Shown: positions 16,930-26,049 of the stretch, one piece after another
Numbering within the stretch: the first letter of the stretch is position 1
Layout: each line of letters begins with the position of its first letter
DNA from: Aliishimia ponticola
Lineage (GTDB): Bacteria; Pseudomonadota; Alphaproteobacteria; Rhodobacterales; Rhodobacteraceae
Direction of reading: 5' to 3'
DNA: 64,000 bases
NCBI RefSeq assembly: GCF_004803475.1
Contig: NZ_SRKY01000006.1
Coordinates: 88,006 to 152,005, forward strand
Notes under the pieces: model-generated
Databases searched by the model: none
What the model saw: only the letters and a program-made list of their open reading frames with translations
Told to the model about the DNA's origin: nothing
Program-made: the position numbers and the translations under genes

Positions 16930-18300
16930 CTAGCGCGGCAGGCGGATTGAGAACACCGTGCCGTCCTCCCCCGTCCGGGACAATTCCAACGTCCCGCCGT
17001 GACCGCGCACCAACTCGCCCGAAATCGCAAGCCCAAGGCCAGTTCCGCCCTTGGTTACGCCGCCATGAAAGGCGGTGAACAGGTGTTCGCGCGCTTTGAC
17101 CGGAAGACCCGGACCGGTGTCGGAAACTTCGATCACCCATTCAGTTTCCATTTCGCGGGCGCTGACGCAGATTTCGCCTTCTTTCCCGCTGGCGATGATC
17201 GCCTGGCGGGCATTGCGCACAAGGTTCGACAGCACTCGGAACAACTGATCGGGGTCGGCGCGCAGTTTCATCGCTTGTGGCACGTCTTCGCTGAAGGACA
17301 GCGCCTGCCCCTCTGTGGCGAGCCGTTCGCTTTCAATCACGTCGCAGACCAGTTCGGCCAGCGGCACGACGGTCAGGCGCGGCGGCGGCTCTTCGGCGCG
17401 GCCAAAGGCGAGCGTGCTTTCGCACAGGTTCACGGCGCGGGTGATCGAATTGACCAGTTTCGGTGCCATCCGGTTCACCAGCGGATCGTCCGAGGCTTCG
17501 ATCCGGTCGGTGAAAAGCTGGGCTGAGGTCAGGATGTTGCGCAGATCGTGACTGATCTTGGAAACCGCAGTGCCAAGCTGGGCCAGACGGTCTTTCTGGC
17601 GCAGCGCCTGCGTGAGTTCGGTCTGCATCTTGTGCAGAGCGTCCTCAGCCTCGCGCAGTTCGGTCACACGCGCGCGCGGCTCGATGATGCGGCGGGCATC
17701 TTCGGGTGCGGCGGCATAGGCCTGCATATAGCCGACCACCCCCTTGATCGGGCGCACCAGAAGGCGGCGCACGGCCAGAAACAGCAAGAACGCCGTCACG
17801 ACAGAGATCACCGCAGACAGCAGCAGGATGCGCAGCCCATAGTCGATCATCGCCGCACGCAACTGGCTGGTTTCCATGGTGACTTCGATCAGAAGCCCAG
17901 CCTCGCGGACCGGGGCGCCGATAACGCGGATCACCTCTGGCTCATGCGTGACAAGGCGGATCAGCGCGTCGCCGATCAGTTCAAACGCCGTCGGATCCCG
18001 CAGATCGAAGGTTGCGGCCACCGGCTTTGGCATGGGCGAGGACAGCATCAACTGCCGCACCTCGTTGCGCCGCAGAACCACGTTGAGCACTTCCGCGTTG
18101 CGCAGCAGCTCCTCTTCCAGTTCCTCGTCCAGCATGTCGTCAGCCAACAGCGCCAGCGACGCGATCTGCGCCCGCTCAAGCCGGTCGAGCAGGTAATCCT
18201 CGCGATACCGCGCGACGGATGGCACGAAGATCAATATCTCGGCCAGCATGACGAATACTGTCGTCAAAATAAGGAAACGGCCGGAAAGCGAGTTCAGCAT
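16930..18300 (-). CDS. membrane sensor histidine kinase (orphan)
   Basis: A 456-residue kinase: N-terminal membrane helix (residues 8-30), periplasmic sensor of about 120 residues, second helix at about 155-180, HAMP, a dimerisation helix with KISHDLRN (phospho-His), and an ATPase domain with NLVRNARQA (N box), DTGPGLP (G1) and GGTGLGLAI (G2). It autophosphorylates and would pass phosphate to a response regulator, but none is encoded nearby. It follows the flavoprotein gene with a 6-bp gap and is the last gene of a three-gene minus-strand operon. Confidence 0.85.
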   Translation of the reverse strand: MLNSLSGRFLILTTVFVMLAEILIFVPSVARYREDYLLDRLERAQIASLALLADDMLDEELEEELLRNAEVLNVVLRRNEVRQLMLSSPMPKPVAATFDLRDPTAFELIGDALIRLVTHEPEVIRVIGAPVREAGLLIEVTMETSQLRAAMIDYGLRILLLSAVISVVTAFLLFLAVRRLLVRPIKGVVGYMQAYAAAPEDARRIIEPRARVTELREAEDALHKMQTELTQALRQKDRLAQLGTAVSKISHDLRNILTSAQLFTDRIEASDDPLVNRMAPKLVNSITRAVNLCESTLAFGRAEEPPPRLTVVPLAELVCDVIESERLATEGQALSFSEDVPQAMKLRADPDQLFRVLSNLVRNARQAIIASGKEGEICVSAREMETEWVIEVSDTGPGLPVKAREHLFTAFHGGVTKGGTGLGLAISGELVRGHGGTLELSRTGEDGTVFSIRLPR

Positions 18301-18306
18301 AGGCTC

Positions 18307-19725
18307 TTATGGAACGAAACGCTGGATCAGTCCAACAACCCTTTTGACGGTCGGATTCTCAAACAGGCGCGGCGTGAAATAGGCCCCGGCCACGCGCTTG
18401 TTGACCTCTGTCACGGTGGGATAGGGCGACACCATGGCAGAGACCTGACTCATCTTCAGCTTGTTGACCATCACCAAGGACCAGAAGTTGATCAGCTCGC
18501 CCGCCTGATGGCCGACGATGGTCACCCCCACCGGGCGGCCCTTGACGATCATCGCCTTGATGAAGCCCTTCGTTTTACGCTCTGCGATCAGGCGGTCGTT
18601 ATGGTGGAAGTCGAACCGCGCGACTTCCATGCGATCGCCATGTTCCTCGCGCGCCTGTTCTTCGGTCAGGCCGATTTGCGCCAATTCGGGGTCCGTGTAG
18701 GTGGCCCAGGGGATATGAGAGGTGCTGGCTTTCGACGGCAATCCGAACAGGATCGACCTGATGATGACCCCCGCGTGATAGCCCGCCACGTGGGTGAACT
18801 GCATCCCGCCGGCCACATCGCCGATGGCATAGACCTTGCGGTTGGTGGTGCGCAGGCTGTCATCCACCTTGATCCCGGTTTTCGTGGTCTCGATCCCGGC
18901 GGCGTCAAGGTTCAGCTTGTCGATATTGGATTTGCGTCCCACCGCCATCAGAAGGTGAGAGCCTTTGAACACGCGCCCATCGGCGGCCAGCACTTCTATC
19001 GCGCCGCCGGTGCCGGAGATTTTCTCGGCCTTGGCGCCCTCTTCGATGATAACGCCCTCCGCGCGCTGGCTTTCCAGAACCAAAGCTGCGGCTTCGGGAT
19101 CGTCCTTGCCCAGCGCCCGGTCGCCTTCGATGACCGTCACCTTCGTTCCCAGGCGTATATGCGCCTGCGCCATTTCCATGCCGATAGGGCCGCCGCCGAT
19201 GATCAGCAGATGATCAGGCCGCGTGCGCAGATCGAACACGGTTTCATTCGTCTCATAGGGGACATCGTCCAAGCCGGGGATCGGCGGCACCAAGGGACTG
19301 GAACCCGTGGCGATCACGATCCGGCGCGCGGTGATGACGGCATCACCCGCCTTAACCTGCGTATCAGAGATAAAGCTGCCATATTCGCGGATGACCCGGA
19401 CGCCGAGGCCCTCGAACCGTTCCTGACTGTCGACAGGTGCGATCTGCGCAATCACGTCATGCACATGATCCTTGGCCGCCGCGTAGTCCACTTGCGGCAC
19501 CACATTGGCCACACCGTAGACGTCGCTATGGGCCTGTCCATAGGCCGCCTTCCCGGATGCGATCAGCGCCTTTGAGGGGACGCAGCCGAAGTTCAGGCAA
19601 TCCCCGCCCATTTTGTGGCCTTCCAGCAAGACCACGTCGGCCCCCATTTGCACCGCGCCAGAGGCGACGGAAAGCCCGCCGGACCCGGCCCCGATGACCA
19701 GTATGTCGGTTTTGATTTGTTCCAC
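18307..19725 (-). CDS. MerA-like FAD-dependent pyridine nucleotide-disulfide oxidoreductase
   Basis: A 472-residue flavoprotein: FAD-binding GAGSGG at the N-terminus, redox disulfide in GGDCLNFGCVPSK, NAD(P)-binding IGGGPIGMEMAQ, and YAIGDVAG. The C-terminal active-site His of lipoamide dehydrogenase (HPT..E) is Tyr here (SPYPTVTE), as in mercuric reductases, but there is no C-terminal Cys pair, so it is not MerA. GTG 19725 is preferred: GGAAGGA lies 8 bp upstream and the start falls one base after the preceding stop. Flavoproteins of this type are often paired with, or fused to, TVP38 proteins, as next door. Confidence 0.82.
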   Translation of the reverse strand: MEQIKTDILVIGAGSGGLSVASGAVQMGADVVLLEGHKMGGDCLNFGCVPSKALIASGKAAYGQAHSDVYGVANVVPQVDYAAAKDHVHDVIAQIAPVDSQERFEGLGVRVIREYGSFISDTQVKAGDAVITARRIVIATGSSPLVPPIPGLDDVPYETNETVFDLRTRPDHLLIIGGGPIGMEMAQAHIRLGTKVTVIEGDRALGKDDPEAAALVLESQRAEGVIIEEGAKAEKISGTGGAIEVLAADGRVFKGSHLLMAVGRKSNIDKLNLDAAGIETTKTGIKVDDSLRTTNRKVYAIGDVAGGMQFTHVAGYHAGVIIRSILFGLPSKASTSHIPWATYTDPELAQIGLTEEQAREEHGDRMEVARFDFHHNDRLIAERKTKGFIKAMIVKGRPVGVTIVGHQAGELINFWSLVMVNKLKMSQVSAMVSPYPTVTEVNKRVAGAYFTPRLFENPTVKRVVGLIQRFVP

Positions 19726-19726
19726 G

Positions 19727-20458
19727 TCAGATGTCCTTCCGACCACTTACGGCCTTGATAACGATAGGAAGCGCCGACAGCGCGGCAAGTCCTAGAATTG
19801 GTCCCAGCACATGCGGGGCGAAGATGATGCTCAGGTCAGGCGACTCACCGGCGGCAAAGACCTTGCCCAGCCCGGCCCCGACCGAGGTAAAGACCAAGCC
19901 CCCCGGAATGATTCCGAAAAACGTGGTGATCGCATAGCGGTGCAGCGGCACGTTCAGCAGCGCGGGCAACAAGTTGGCGACGAAGAACGGCACCACGGGA
20001 ACAAGCCGGATCAGGAACAGCATCGACCATTGGTTTTCATCGATGCCCCGTTTCACACGCGCGATCTTGCCTTCTGCGGTATGCATCTTTTCGGCCAGTG
20101 CCCGGCCAAAGCCAGCGCGCGCGGCCAGAAAGATGAGAATCGCGCCCAAGGTTGCGGCGACCACGTTCAACCCTGTGCCAAGCACGGTGCCAAACAGGAA
20201 CCCGCCCGTCAGGGTCGCAACGGTTGCGCCCGGAAGCGAAAACGCGACGATCAGCATATAGGCCGCGACAAAGCCCAGCGCCGTCAGCGCGAAATTGGCA
20301 TCACGGAACGCCAGAAGCGCCTCCCGATGCTCGCGCAGGGTTTCGAAGTTCAGCGTGTCGCGCAGGGCAAAGGCCCCCACCCCGGCCACGGCCAGAATCG
20401 CGAGGATCGGCAGATATCGTGCCAGTCCGGAATTTTCTGTCTTGCTGGTCGCGCTCAT
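19727..20458 (-). CDS. TVP38/TMEM64 family membrane protein
   Basis: A 243-residue protein with five to six membrane helices and the SNARE-associated/DedA-like core: FSLPGATVATLTGGFLFG, then a cytoplasmic loop, then LIRLVPVVPFFVANLLPALLNV. The family is linked to lipid or small-molecule movement across the inner membrane, with the substrate mostly unknown. ATG 20458 follows AAGGAAAGG. It is the first gene of the operon with the flavoprotein and the kinase. Confidence 0.85.
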   Translation of the reverse strand: MSATSKTENSGLARYLPILAILAVAGVGAFALRDTLNFETLREHREALLAFRDANFALTALGFVAAYMLIVAFSLPGATVATLTGGFLFGTVLGTGLNVVAATLGAILIFLAARAGFGRALAEKMHTAEGKIARVKRGIDENQWSMLFLIRLVPVVPFFVANLLPALLNVPLHRYAITTFFGIIPGGLVFTSVGAGLGKVFAAGESPDLSIIFAPHVLGPILGLAALSALPIVIKAVSGRKDI

Positions 20459-20742
20459 CGCGGACGGCCTTTCCTTGCTTGGTGTGTCCAACCTAGATGG
20501 CCGGTAGCAGCGCCCTGAGATAGGCCCCTCACGCGCGCTTGATCGCGAGTGACAGGAAAAACCGACTTTTCCCGGGTTCTGAAACAAAATATGCGTCTTG
20601 CGTGCAGGTTATGTTGCAGAACCCGTAAAAAATGGGTTCGAGACGTTTGACTTGGCAGTCACATACCTTTAATGGGCGGGCTTCGAATACATGACCGGCG
20701 CCGAATCCGATGCGTGCGCCTGCCCGATCCGGAGATTTTGCG
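20459..20742. other. intergenic region between the TVP38 operon and rpmH
   Basis: A 284-bp divergent promoter region. It holds the rpmH promoter described separately and a small hairpin at 20617-20637 (GAACCC and GGGTTC around a 9-nt A-rich loop). No gene was supported; no DnaA boxes or dnaA gene were seen although rpmH is near the origin in some bacteria. Confidence 0.55.
20647..20675 (+). promoter_or_regulatory. predicted rpmH promoter
   Basis: TTGACT at 20647-20652, a 17-bp spacer and TAATGG at 20670-20675, 67 bp before rpmH. The -35 is one base from consensus; the -10 is weak but like others in this window. Confidence 0.5.
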
Positions 20743-20877
20743 ATGAAACGCACTTACCAACCGTCGAACCTCGTACGCAAACGGCGTCACGGCTTCCGCG
20801 CGCGCATGGCCACCAAAGCCGGCCGCAAGATCCTGAACGCGCGTCGCGCACGGGGTCGGAAATCGCTCAGCGCCTAA
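20743..20877 (+). CDS. rpmH: 50S ribosomal protein L34
   Basis: A 44-residue basic protein beginning [20 protein letters not shown], unmistakably L34. GGAG at 20731-20734 precedes the ATG by 8 bp. It heads the rpmH-rnpA-yidD operon and is too short to be found by length filters. Confidence 0.97.
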
Positions 20878-20885
20878 GCGCGACG

Positions 20886-21257
20886 ATGCACGATGTGCAA
20901 GCAGAAGCCGCCGAAGGGTCCGCCCCTTTGGCGGCTTTGCCTGTTTCGGTTCTGCGAAACCGGAGCGATTTTCTGCGCGCCGCGCGTGGCCGCAAGGTGC
21001 CGTCGCCGGGATTCATCCTGCAAATCCGCAATCGGCGCGACGATGACCCGGCGATCCGGGTCGGATTTACCTGTTCCAAGAAAGTGGGCAATGCCGTCGC
21101 CCGCAACCGCGCCAAACGCCGCCTGCGCGAAATCGCGCGGCTTGTTCTACCTGTGCATGGCAAACCCGGTCACGATTACGTGTTGATCGGCCGGGCGGAA
21201 AAGACCGCGACGCGCCCTTTCGACCAAATGCTGCGTGATCTGAAGGCGGCGCTGTGA
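20886..21257 (+). CDS. rnpA: ribonuclease P protein component
   Basis: A 123-residue basic protein with the RnpA signature: [25 protein letters not shown] at residues 58-82. It binds RNase P RNA and helps mature tRNA 5' ends. ATG 20886 is used, 8 bp after rpmH; a longer frame would overlap rpmH completely. An N-terminal 20-residue Ala/Glu-rich lead precedes the conserved [12 protein letters not shown]. The stop overlaps the yidD start as GTGA. Confidence 0.92.
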   Translation: MHDVQAEAAEGSAPLAALPVSVLRNRSDFLRAARGRKVPSPGFILQIRNRRDDDPAIRVGFTCSKKVGNAVARNRAKRRLREIARLVLPVHGKPGHDYVLIGRAEKTATRPFDQMLRDLKAAL

Positions 21258-21478
21258 CGCCGTTGGCCCATATCGCGGCGCTGCCGGTTCGGGCCTATCG
21301 GCTGCTGTTTTCCCCTTGGGTCGGCCATAATTGCCGCTACCAACCCACCTGTTCGGCCTATGCTTTGGAAGCGCTGGAAAAGCACGGCGCGATACGTGGC
21401 ACATGGCTGACTCTGCGCCGTATCGGGCGCTGCCATCCTTGGGGCGCGTCCGGCTACGATCCGGTTCCCAAGGACTAG
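21254..21478 (+). CDS. yidD: membrane protein insertion efficiency factor YidD
   Basis: A 74-residue protein with the complete YidD pattern: [31 protein letters not shown] and [18 protein letters not shown]. It assists insertion of inner-membrane proteins with YidC. GTG start, coupled to rnpA by a 4-bp overlap. yidC itself is 4.6 kb downstream, separated by four unrelated genes. Confidence 0.93.
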   Translation: MTPLAHIAALPVRAYRLLFSPWVGHNCRYQPTCSAYALEALEKHGAIRGTWLTLRRIGRCHPWGASGYDPVPKD

Positions 21479-21528
21479 CATTCAGTTTCTGGCACGTTAC
21501 GTTGGCCCCGACGAACAGGGAGTCGCGC

Positions 21529-22395
21529 ATGACCGAAGCTTACACACCACCCAAAGTCTGGAAATGGGAACAGGAAAGCGGGGGGCGCTTTGCCTCCATC
21601 AACCGCCCGATTTCAGGCCCGACCCACGATAAGGAGTTGCCGATCGGGAAGCACCCGTTCCAACTTTATTCGCTGGGCACGCCCAATGGCGTCAAAGTCA
21701 CCATCATGTTCGAAGAACTGCTGGCCGCGGGCCATAGCGGCGCGGAATATGACGCGTGGTTGATCGATATCAGCGAGGGCGATCAGTTCGGCTCCGGCTT
21801 TGTGGACATCAACCCCAACTCGAAAATTCCGGCGCTGATGGACCGGTCCGGGCCAGAGCCGATCCGCGTCTTCGAATCCGGCGCGATCCTGATGCACTTG
21901 GCGGAAAAGTTCGATGCCTTCCTCGGCCCCAAGGAAAAGCGGGCAGAGATGCTGTCCTGGTTGTTCTGGCAGATGGGCAGCGCCCCTTATCTGGGCGGCG
22001 GCTTCGGCCATTTCTATGCCTATGCGCCAGAGCCGATGGAATACCCGATCAACCGCTTCACGATGGAGGTCAAACGCCAGCTCGACGTGCTGGACCGACA
22101 TCTGGCAAAAAGCCGCTATATGGTCGGCGATGACTACACCATCGCGGATATGGCGATCTGGCCGTGGTACGGGCGCACCGTGCATGGTGCCTCTTACAAT
22201 GCGGGCGAATTTTTGGATGTGCAAAGTTACAAGAACGTGATCCGCTGGGCGGACGAAGTGCTGGAACGTAAGCCGGTGCAGCGTGGCCGGATGGTCAACA
22301 AGGCGTTTGGCGAGCCGTCGGAGCAATTGCGCGAACGTCACGATGCCTCTGACTTCGAGACGCGCACGCAGGACAAGCTGGACGCGCAGTCGTGA
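21529..22395 (+). CDS. yghU: YghU-type glutathione S-transferase / disulfide-bond oxidoreductase
   Basis: A 288-residue protein beginning MTEAYTPPKVWKWEQESGGRFASINRP, the characteristic N-terminal arm of YghU-type GSTs, then a thioredoxin-fold with TPNGVKVTIMFEEL and a helical C-terminal domain. YghU binds two glutathiones and reduces disulfides. AGGGAG precedes ATG 21529. Its TGA overlaps the next start (GTGA), so the sulfotransferase-like gene is coupled. Confidence 0.88.
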   Translation: MTEAYTPPKVWKWEQESGGRFASINRPISGPTHDKELPIGKHPFQLYSLGTPNGVKVTIMFEELLAAGHSGAEYDAWLIDISEGDQFGSGFVDINPNSKIPALMDRSGPEPIRVFESGAILMHLAEKFDAFLGPKEKRAEMLSWLFWQMGSAPYLGGGFGHFYAYAPEPMEYPINRFTMEVKRQLDVLDRHLAKSRYMVGDDYTIADMAIWPWYGRTVHGASYNAGEFLDVQSYKNVIRWADEVLERKPVQRGRMVNKAFGEPSEQLRERHDASDFETRTQDKLDAQS

Positions 22396-23330
22396 TATCG
22401 CCCCCCGCCGAGCCAGCACCGCGTGCCGCGCTCGGCGGGTTTCTTGCGTCCGGCAAGGTGATCCTGCATCTGGGGGCGCATAAGACCGCGACGACCCATA
22501 TTCAGGCCACCATGCGCGACCAGCGCGATATGCTGGCCGATCAGGGAACCGCCGTGATCCTGCCATCCGATCTGCGCGGCCGTCATGGATTGCACCGGTT
22601 GGGCGGAAAGCACCCGGATGAACAGGCCCGGCTGGAGCGCGAAAACCGCACCAAGTTGCTGGATGCGCTCGAACTCTGCGCAAGTACCCCCGGTCTGCGT
22701 CAGATCACTCTGTCAGAGGAAGGCATTTTGGGCTCCCCCCGCGAATGTCTGACGGCGGGGCATATCTTGCCGTTTCTCGAACCGAACCTGCGGTCGCTGC
22801 CAACGGAGCTGGACCATCCCAATGTCACCGTGATTTTCGCGGTGCGCGATTATGGCAGCTTCTTTTCTTCCTGTTTCACGACGACCCTGCGCCGCGGCAA
22901 GCTGTTCGATGCCGAACATCTGAAGCCGCTGCTGCGTACCCTGCCCAATCGCTGGGAACATGTGCTGCACGACATCCGCGCTGCCCTGCCTCGCGCGCGG
23001 CTCAAGATCTGGCGACACGAGGATTTCGCAAAGGTCGCGCCGCAAGTGTTCGACATGCTCGCGCCGGGGATGCCGCTGCCGCCCGACGGGGCGTCCAAGT
23101 TCCAGAACCTGTCCCGCGACGCGGTCGCGCATATCCTGCGCCGCAACGCCCCGGGGGCCAGCCTCAAAGAGCCGCGCAAACGGATTCGGCGGGCGCGGCG
23201 CAGATATCCGGTGACGCAAGACAACCCGCCCTTTTCCTTATGGAACGCCGAGGACGCCGCGAGTCTTACCGCCGCCTATGAAGAAAGCTGGGCCGCGCTG
23301 GTCCATGCCTACCCGGACGCCGTGCTGTAA
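22392..23330 (+). CDS. sulfotransferase-like P-loop protein
   Basis: A 312-residue protein with VILHLGAHKTATTHIQ near residue 25, a PAPS-type P-loop resembling that of sulfotransferase-like proteins common in marine alphaproteobacteria, followed by FAVRDYGSFFSS, matching the RDP.....S 3'-phosphate site. The C-terminal half is basic (KEPRKRIRRARRRYP). It likely modifies a surface glycan or small molecule, but no acceptor can be named. GTG start overlapping the GST stop. Confidence 0.65.
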   Translation: MISPPAEPAPRAALGGFLASGKVILHLGAHKTATTHIQATMRDQRDMLADQGTAVILPSDLRGRHGLHRLGGKHPDEQARLERENRTKLLDALELCASTPGLRQITLSEEGILGSPRECLTAGHILPFLEPNLRSLPTELDHPNVTVIFAVRDYGSFFSSCFTTTLRRGKLFDAEHLKPLLRTLPNRWEHVLHDIRAALPRARLKIWRHEDFAKVAPQVFDMLAPGMPLPPDGASKFQNLSRDAVAHILRRNAPGASLKEPRKRIRRARRRYPVTQDNPPFSLWNAEDAASLTAAYEESWAALVHAYPDAVL

Positions 23331-23393
23331 CGCGCCCCACCGCCAGCCGCACTGCCGCTTGATTGCCTGCGCTGCCTGCGTTAGTGCCGCGTC

Positions 23394-24266
23394 ATGCTGG
23401 ATGATGCCGATGACATGCACCCGCTCTTTCAGGGCGCGCCGAAATCAACCGAGTTCCGCAAGCTTCGCAAGCGGATCGTGCGGCATACGCGCGAGGCGAT
23501 CGAACAATACGGCATGATCGAACCGGGCGGGAAGTGGCTCGTTTGCCTTTCCGGCGGCAAGGACAGCTATACGCTTCTTGCGGTGCTCTACGAACTCAAG
23601 TGGCGCGGCCTGCTGCCGGTGGAGCTTTTGGCCTGCAATCTGGATCAGGGCCAGCCGGGATTTCCCGCGACCGTACTGCCCGAATTTCTGGAAACACGGC
23701 AGGTGCCGCACCGGATCGAATATCAGGACACGTATTCCGTTGTGATGGACAAGGTGCCGCAAGGCCGAACGTTCTGCGCGCTTTGTTCGCGTCTGAGACG
23801 CGGTATTCTCTATCGAATCGCGCGCGAAGAGGGCTGCACAGCGGTCGTTCTGGGCCATCATCGGGACGATATTCTCGAAACGTTTTTCATGAACCTGTTC
23901 CACGGCGGTCGGCTCGCGACCATGCCGCCGAAACTGCTGAACGAAGAAGGCGATCTGTTCGTTTACCGCCCGCTGGCGCATGTGGCCGAGGCTGACTGCG
24001 AACGGTTTGCGCAGGCGATGAATTACCCGATCATTCCATGCGATCTCTGCGGTTCGCAAGATGGGCTGCAACGCCAACAAGTGAAACAGATTCTCGACGG
24101 TTGGGAGGCCAATTCGCCCGGACGCCGGCAGGTCATGTTCCGCTCTTTGATGAATGCAAGACCGTCGCACCTGCTGGACCCGAAGCTGTTCGACTTCACC
24201 GGGCTGATGAGAACGAAATCGGAACAATTCGATGTAGATTCTGCGCCACCTGACTTGCGCGATTAA
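23394..24266 (+). CDS. ttcA: tRNA 2-thiocytidine(32) synthetase TtcA
   Basis: A 290-residue PP-loop ATPase: [10 protein letters not shown] near residue 54 and the two CxxC pairs, CALC and CDLCGSQ, that hold the 4Fe-4S cluster in TtcA. It thiolates C32 of certain tRNAs, including tRNA-Arg(ACG) in enteric bacteria, and such a tRNA is encoded 6.6 kb away. ATG 23394 is used; ATG 23415 is an alternative. No clear ribosome site before either. Confidence 0.9.
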   Translation: MLDDADDMHPLFQGAPKSTEFRKLRKRIVRHTREAIEQYGMIEPGGKWLVCLSGGKDSYTLLAVLYELKWRGLLPVELLACNLDQGQPGFPATVLPEFLETRQVPHRIEYQDTYSVVMDKVPQGRTFCALCSRLRRGILYRIAREEGCTAVVLGHHRDDILETFFMNLFHGGRLATMPPKLLNEEGDLFVYRPLAHVAEADCERFAQAMNYPIIPCDLCGSQDGLQRQQVKQILDGWEANSPGRRQVMFRSLMNARPSHLLDPKLFDFTGLMRTKSEQFDVDSAPPDLRD

Positions 24267-24298
24267 CCTCGACGTGACGTGCACTGGGTAAGGTCCTC

Positions 24299-25882
24299 GT
24301 GAACAATTTCGTGAGGCAACCCGTGGCGAAAGAGACCAAGAACACTTCCATGCGCAGTGCGCATCAGCGCTTCCTGTCAAACGGAACCGCGGTCGGACTG
24401 ATGGTGCTCACCCCGGCGCTTTGCCTGCTGGCCTACTGGCTTGGCGGCGAAATGGGTCTGACCCTCGTCGCGATCGGCACCCCCATCCTCGCGGGCTTGA
24501 ACATTCTGCTGCCCCGGCTTGTCATGCCCGCCCCCACCACGTGGAGCCGGGCTGGAACGCTGTCGCCAACGGAATTCCACGCTGCGGCGCGGGAATACAT
24601 GGGCGCGGCCCGAACCGCCGGGCGCAAAGCCGTGATCTTCATGATTGCCATCGACGATTTCCCCGATCTGGTGAACCGTTATGGGCGCGGCGCGATGGAC
24701 AAGGTGCTTGACGAATGCAGCCTGCGCATTGCCAGCATGGTCCGTAAAGACGACCTTGTCGGAACGCTGGATACCAGCATCTTCGGTCTGTGCCTGACGC
24801 CGCAAAGCAGTCTTGATCTGGAAACTTGCCTTGAACTGGCAGGCCGGATCGCTGGTAATTTGGCGGAACCTTTTTCCATCGACGGGACGTCGGTCTACCT
24901 CACCGCCTCTATCGGGTTCTGCCAGCTTGGCCGGGAAAGCGCGGTCACCACCGTTGACGAGATGGACCCGGTCGCGGCCTGCGCGATAGAGGCGATGGGC
25001 CATGCTCAGGCGTCGTCCCATGGTTCCATCCGTGCCTACAACCACAAGGCGCGCGCGGTAAGCGACAGGTCTGAAACCGGTGCTGACGATGCGGTCGAGG
25101 CATTGGAAAACGGCGAGATCGTCGCATGGTTCCAGCCGCAAATCTCGACAGATACAGGCAAAATCACTGGTTTCGAGGCGCTCGCGCGGTGGATACATCC
25201 GACGCGCGGCCCCATTGCTCCGGCGGAATTCCTGCCGCAACTGGAAGCGGCGCACCGAATGGGACGCTTGTCCGAAGTGATGATCTATCACGCGTTCACA
25301 TCCATGCGCGCTTGGGATCAGGCGGGCGTCGATGTGCATCAGGTCGGGATCAACTTCTCAAGTGCCGAACTGTCCGATCCGAACCTCGTCGAAAAGATAT
25401 CGTGGGAACTGGACCGTTTCGAAATCGCGCCCGAACGAATGGTGGTGGAGATTTTGGAAACCGTCGTGGCCGACGGGCCGGATGATGTCATCACCCGCAA
25501 CATTCAGGGTCTACGGATGCTGGGCTGTTCAATCGATCTGGACGATTTCGGGACCGGACATGCCTCTCTCAATTCGATCCGCCGGTTCGGTGTCGGTCGC
25601 ATCAAGATCGACCGCTCCTTCGTGATGAAATCCGACCGCGATGCCGACCAGCAACGTATGATCCGCGCGATCCTGACCATGGCCGAGAAGCTTGATCTGG
25701 AAACGCTGGCCGAAGGGGTCGAGACCGTTGGCGAACACTCGCTGCTGGCGCAGCTGGGCTGCACCCATGTTCAGGGCTATGGCATTGGCAAGCCCATGCC
25801 CTTCGATCAGACGCTGGGCTGGATTCGCTCTCACAATGCGAAATTGCAGGCGCCGCCGGATATTGGCCGCGCCGCCGGATAA
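24299..25882 (+). CDS. membrane-anchored degenerate GGDEF-EAL protein, predicted c-di-GMP phosphodiesterase
   Basis: A 527-residue protein with two N-terminal membrane helices (residues 30-75), a GGDEF-fold domain in which the signature reads GTLDTSIFG instead of GGDEF, and a full EAL domain (about 255-505). The EAL catalytic residues look intact: FEALARW, the INFSSAEL Asn, EILE, DDFGTGHASL and EGVE. It should hydrolyse c-di-GMP; the GGDEF half is presumably regulatory or inert. Start GTG 24299 has AAGG 5 bp upstream; GTG 24323 is an alternative. Confidence 0.85.
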   Translation: MNNFVRQPVAKETKNTSMRSAHQRFLSNGTAVGLMVLTPALCLLAYWLGGEMGLTLVAIGTPILAGLNILLPRLVMPAPTTWSRAGTLSPTEFHAAAREYMGAARTAGRKAVIFMIAIDDFPDLVNRYGRGAMDKVLDECSLRIASMVRKDDLVGTLDTSIFGLCLTPQSSLDLETCLELAGRIAGNLAEPFSIDGTSVYLTASIGFCQLGRESAVTTVDEMDPVAACAIEAMGHAQASSHGSIRAYNHKARAVSDRSETGADDAVEALENGEIVAWFQPQISTDTGKITGFEALARWIHPTRGPIAPAEFLPQLEAAHRMGRLSEVMIYHAFTSMRAWDQAGVDVHQVGINFSSAELSDPNLVEKISWELDRFEIAPERMVVEILETVVADGPDDVITRNIQGLRMLGCSIDLDDFGTGHASLNSIRRFGVGRIKIDRSFVMKSDRDADQQRMIRAILTMAEKLDLETLAEGVETVGEHSLLAQLGCTHVQGYGIGKPMPFDQTLGWIRSHNAKLQAPPDIGRAAG

Positions 25883-26049
25883 TCTGGCAGGCGAGGCGAC
25901 AAGCACGTGCCCAACCCGGCATCCTGCCATAAACCCTGCCTCTGTGCGCCTTGCGACGCCCGGTTTACAGCCCTTGACCCTTGACCTTTGGGGCCGGGTC
26001 GCGTTGAAGGCGCGACTAACGGTTCAATGGCGATAGGTGGCTGTCCGCG

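Noticed and set aside
17548..19575. Long plus-strand open frame (675 codons) opposite the kinase and flavoprotein genes
   Set aside because: Composition is His/Gln/Arg-rich without recognisable domain; it is the high-GC antisense shadow of two well-supported genes.
18307..19725. Mercuric reductase
   Set aside because: The C-terminal Cys pair and the N-terminal metal-binding domain are missing, and no mer genes are nearby.
20459..20742. Replication origin next to rpmH
   Set aside because: No dnaA or dnaN nearby and no cluster of DnaA boxes; alphaproteobacterial origins usually lie elsewhere.
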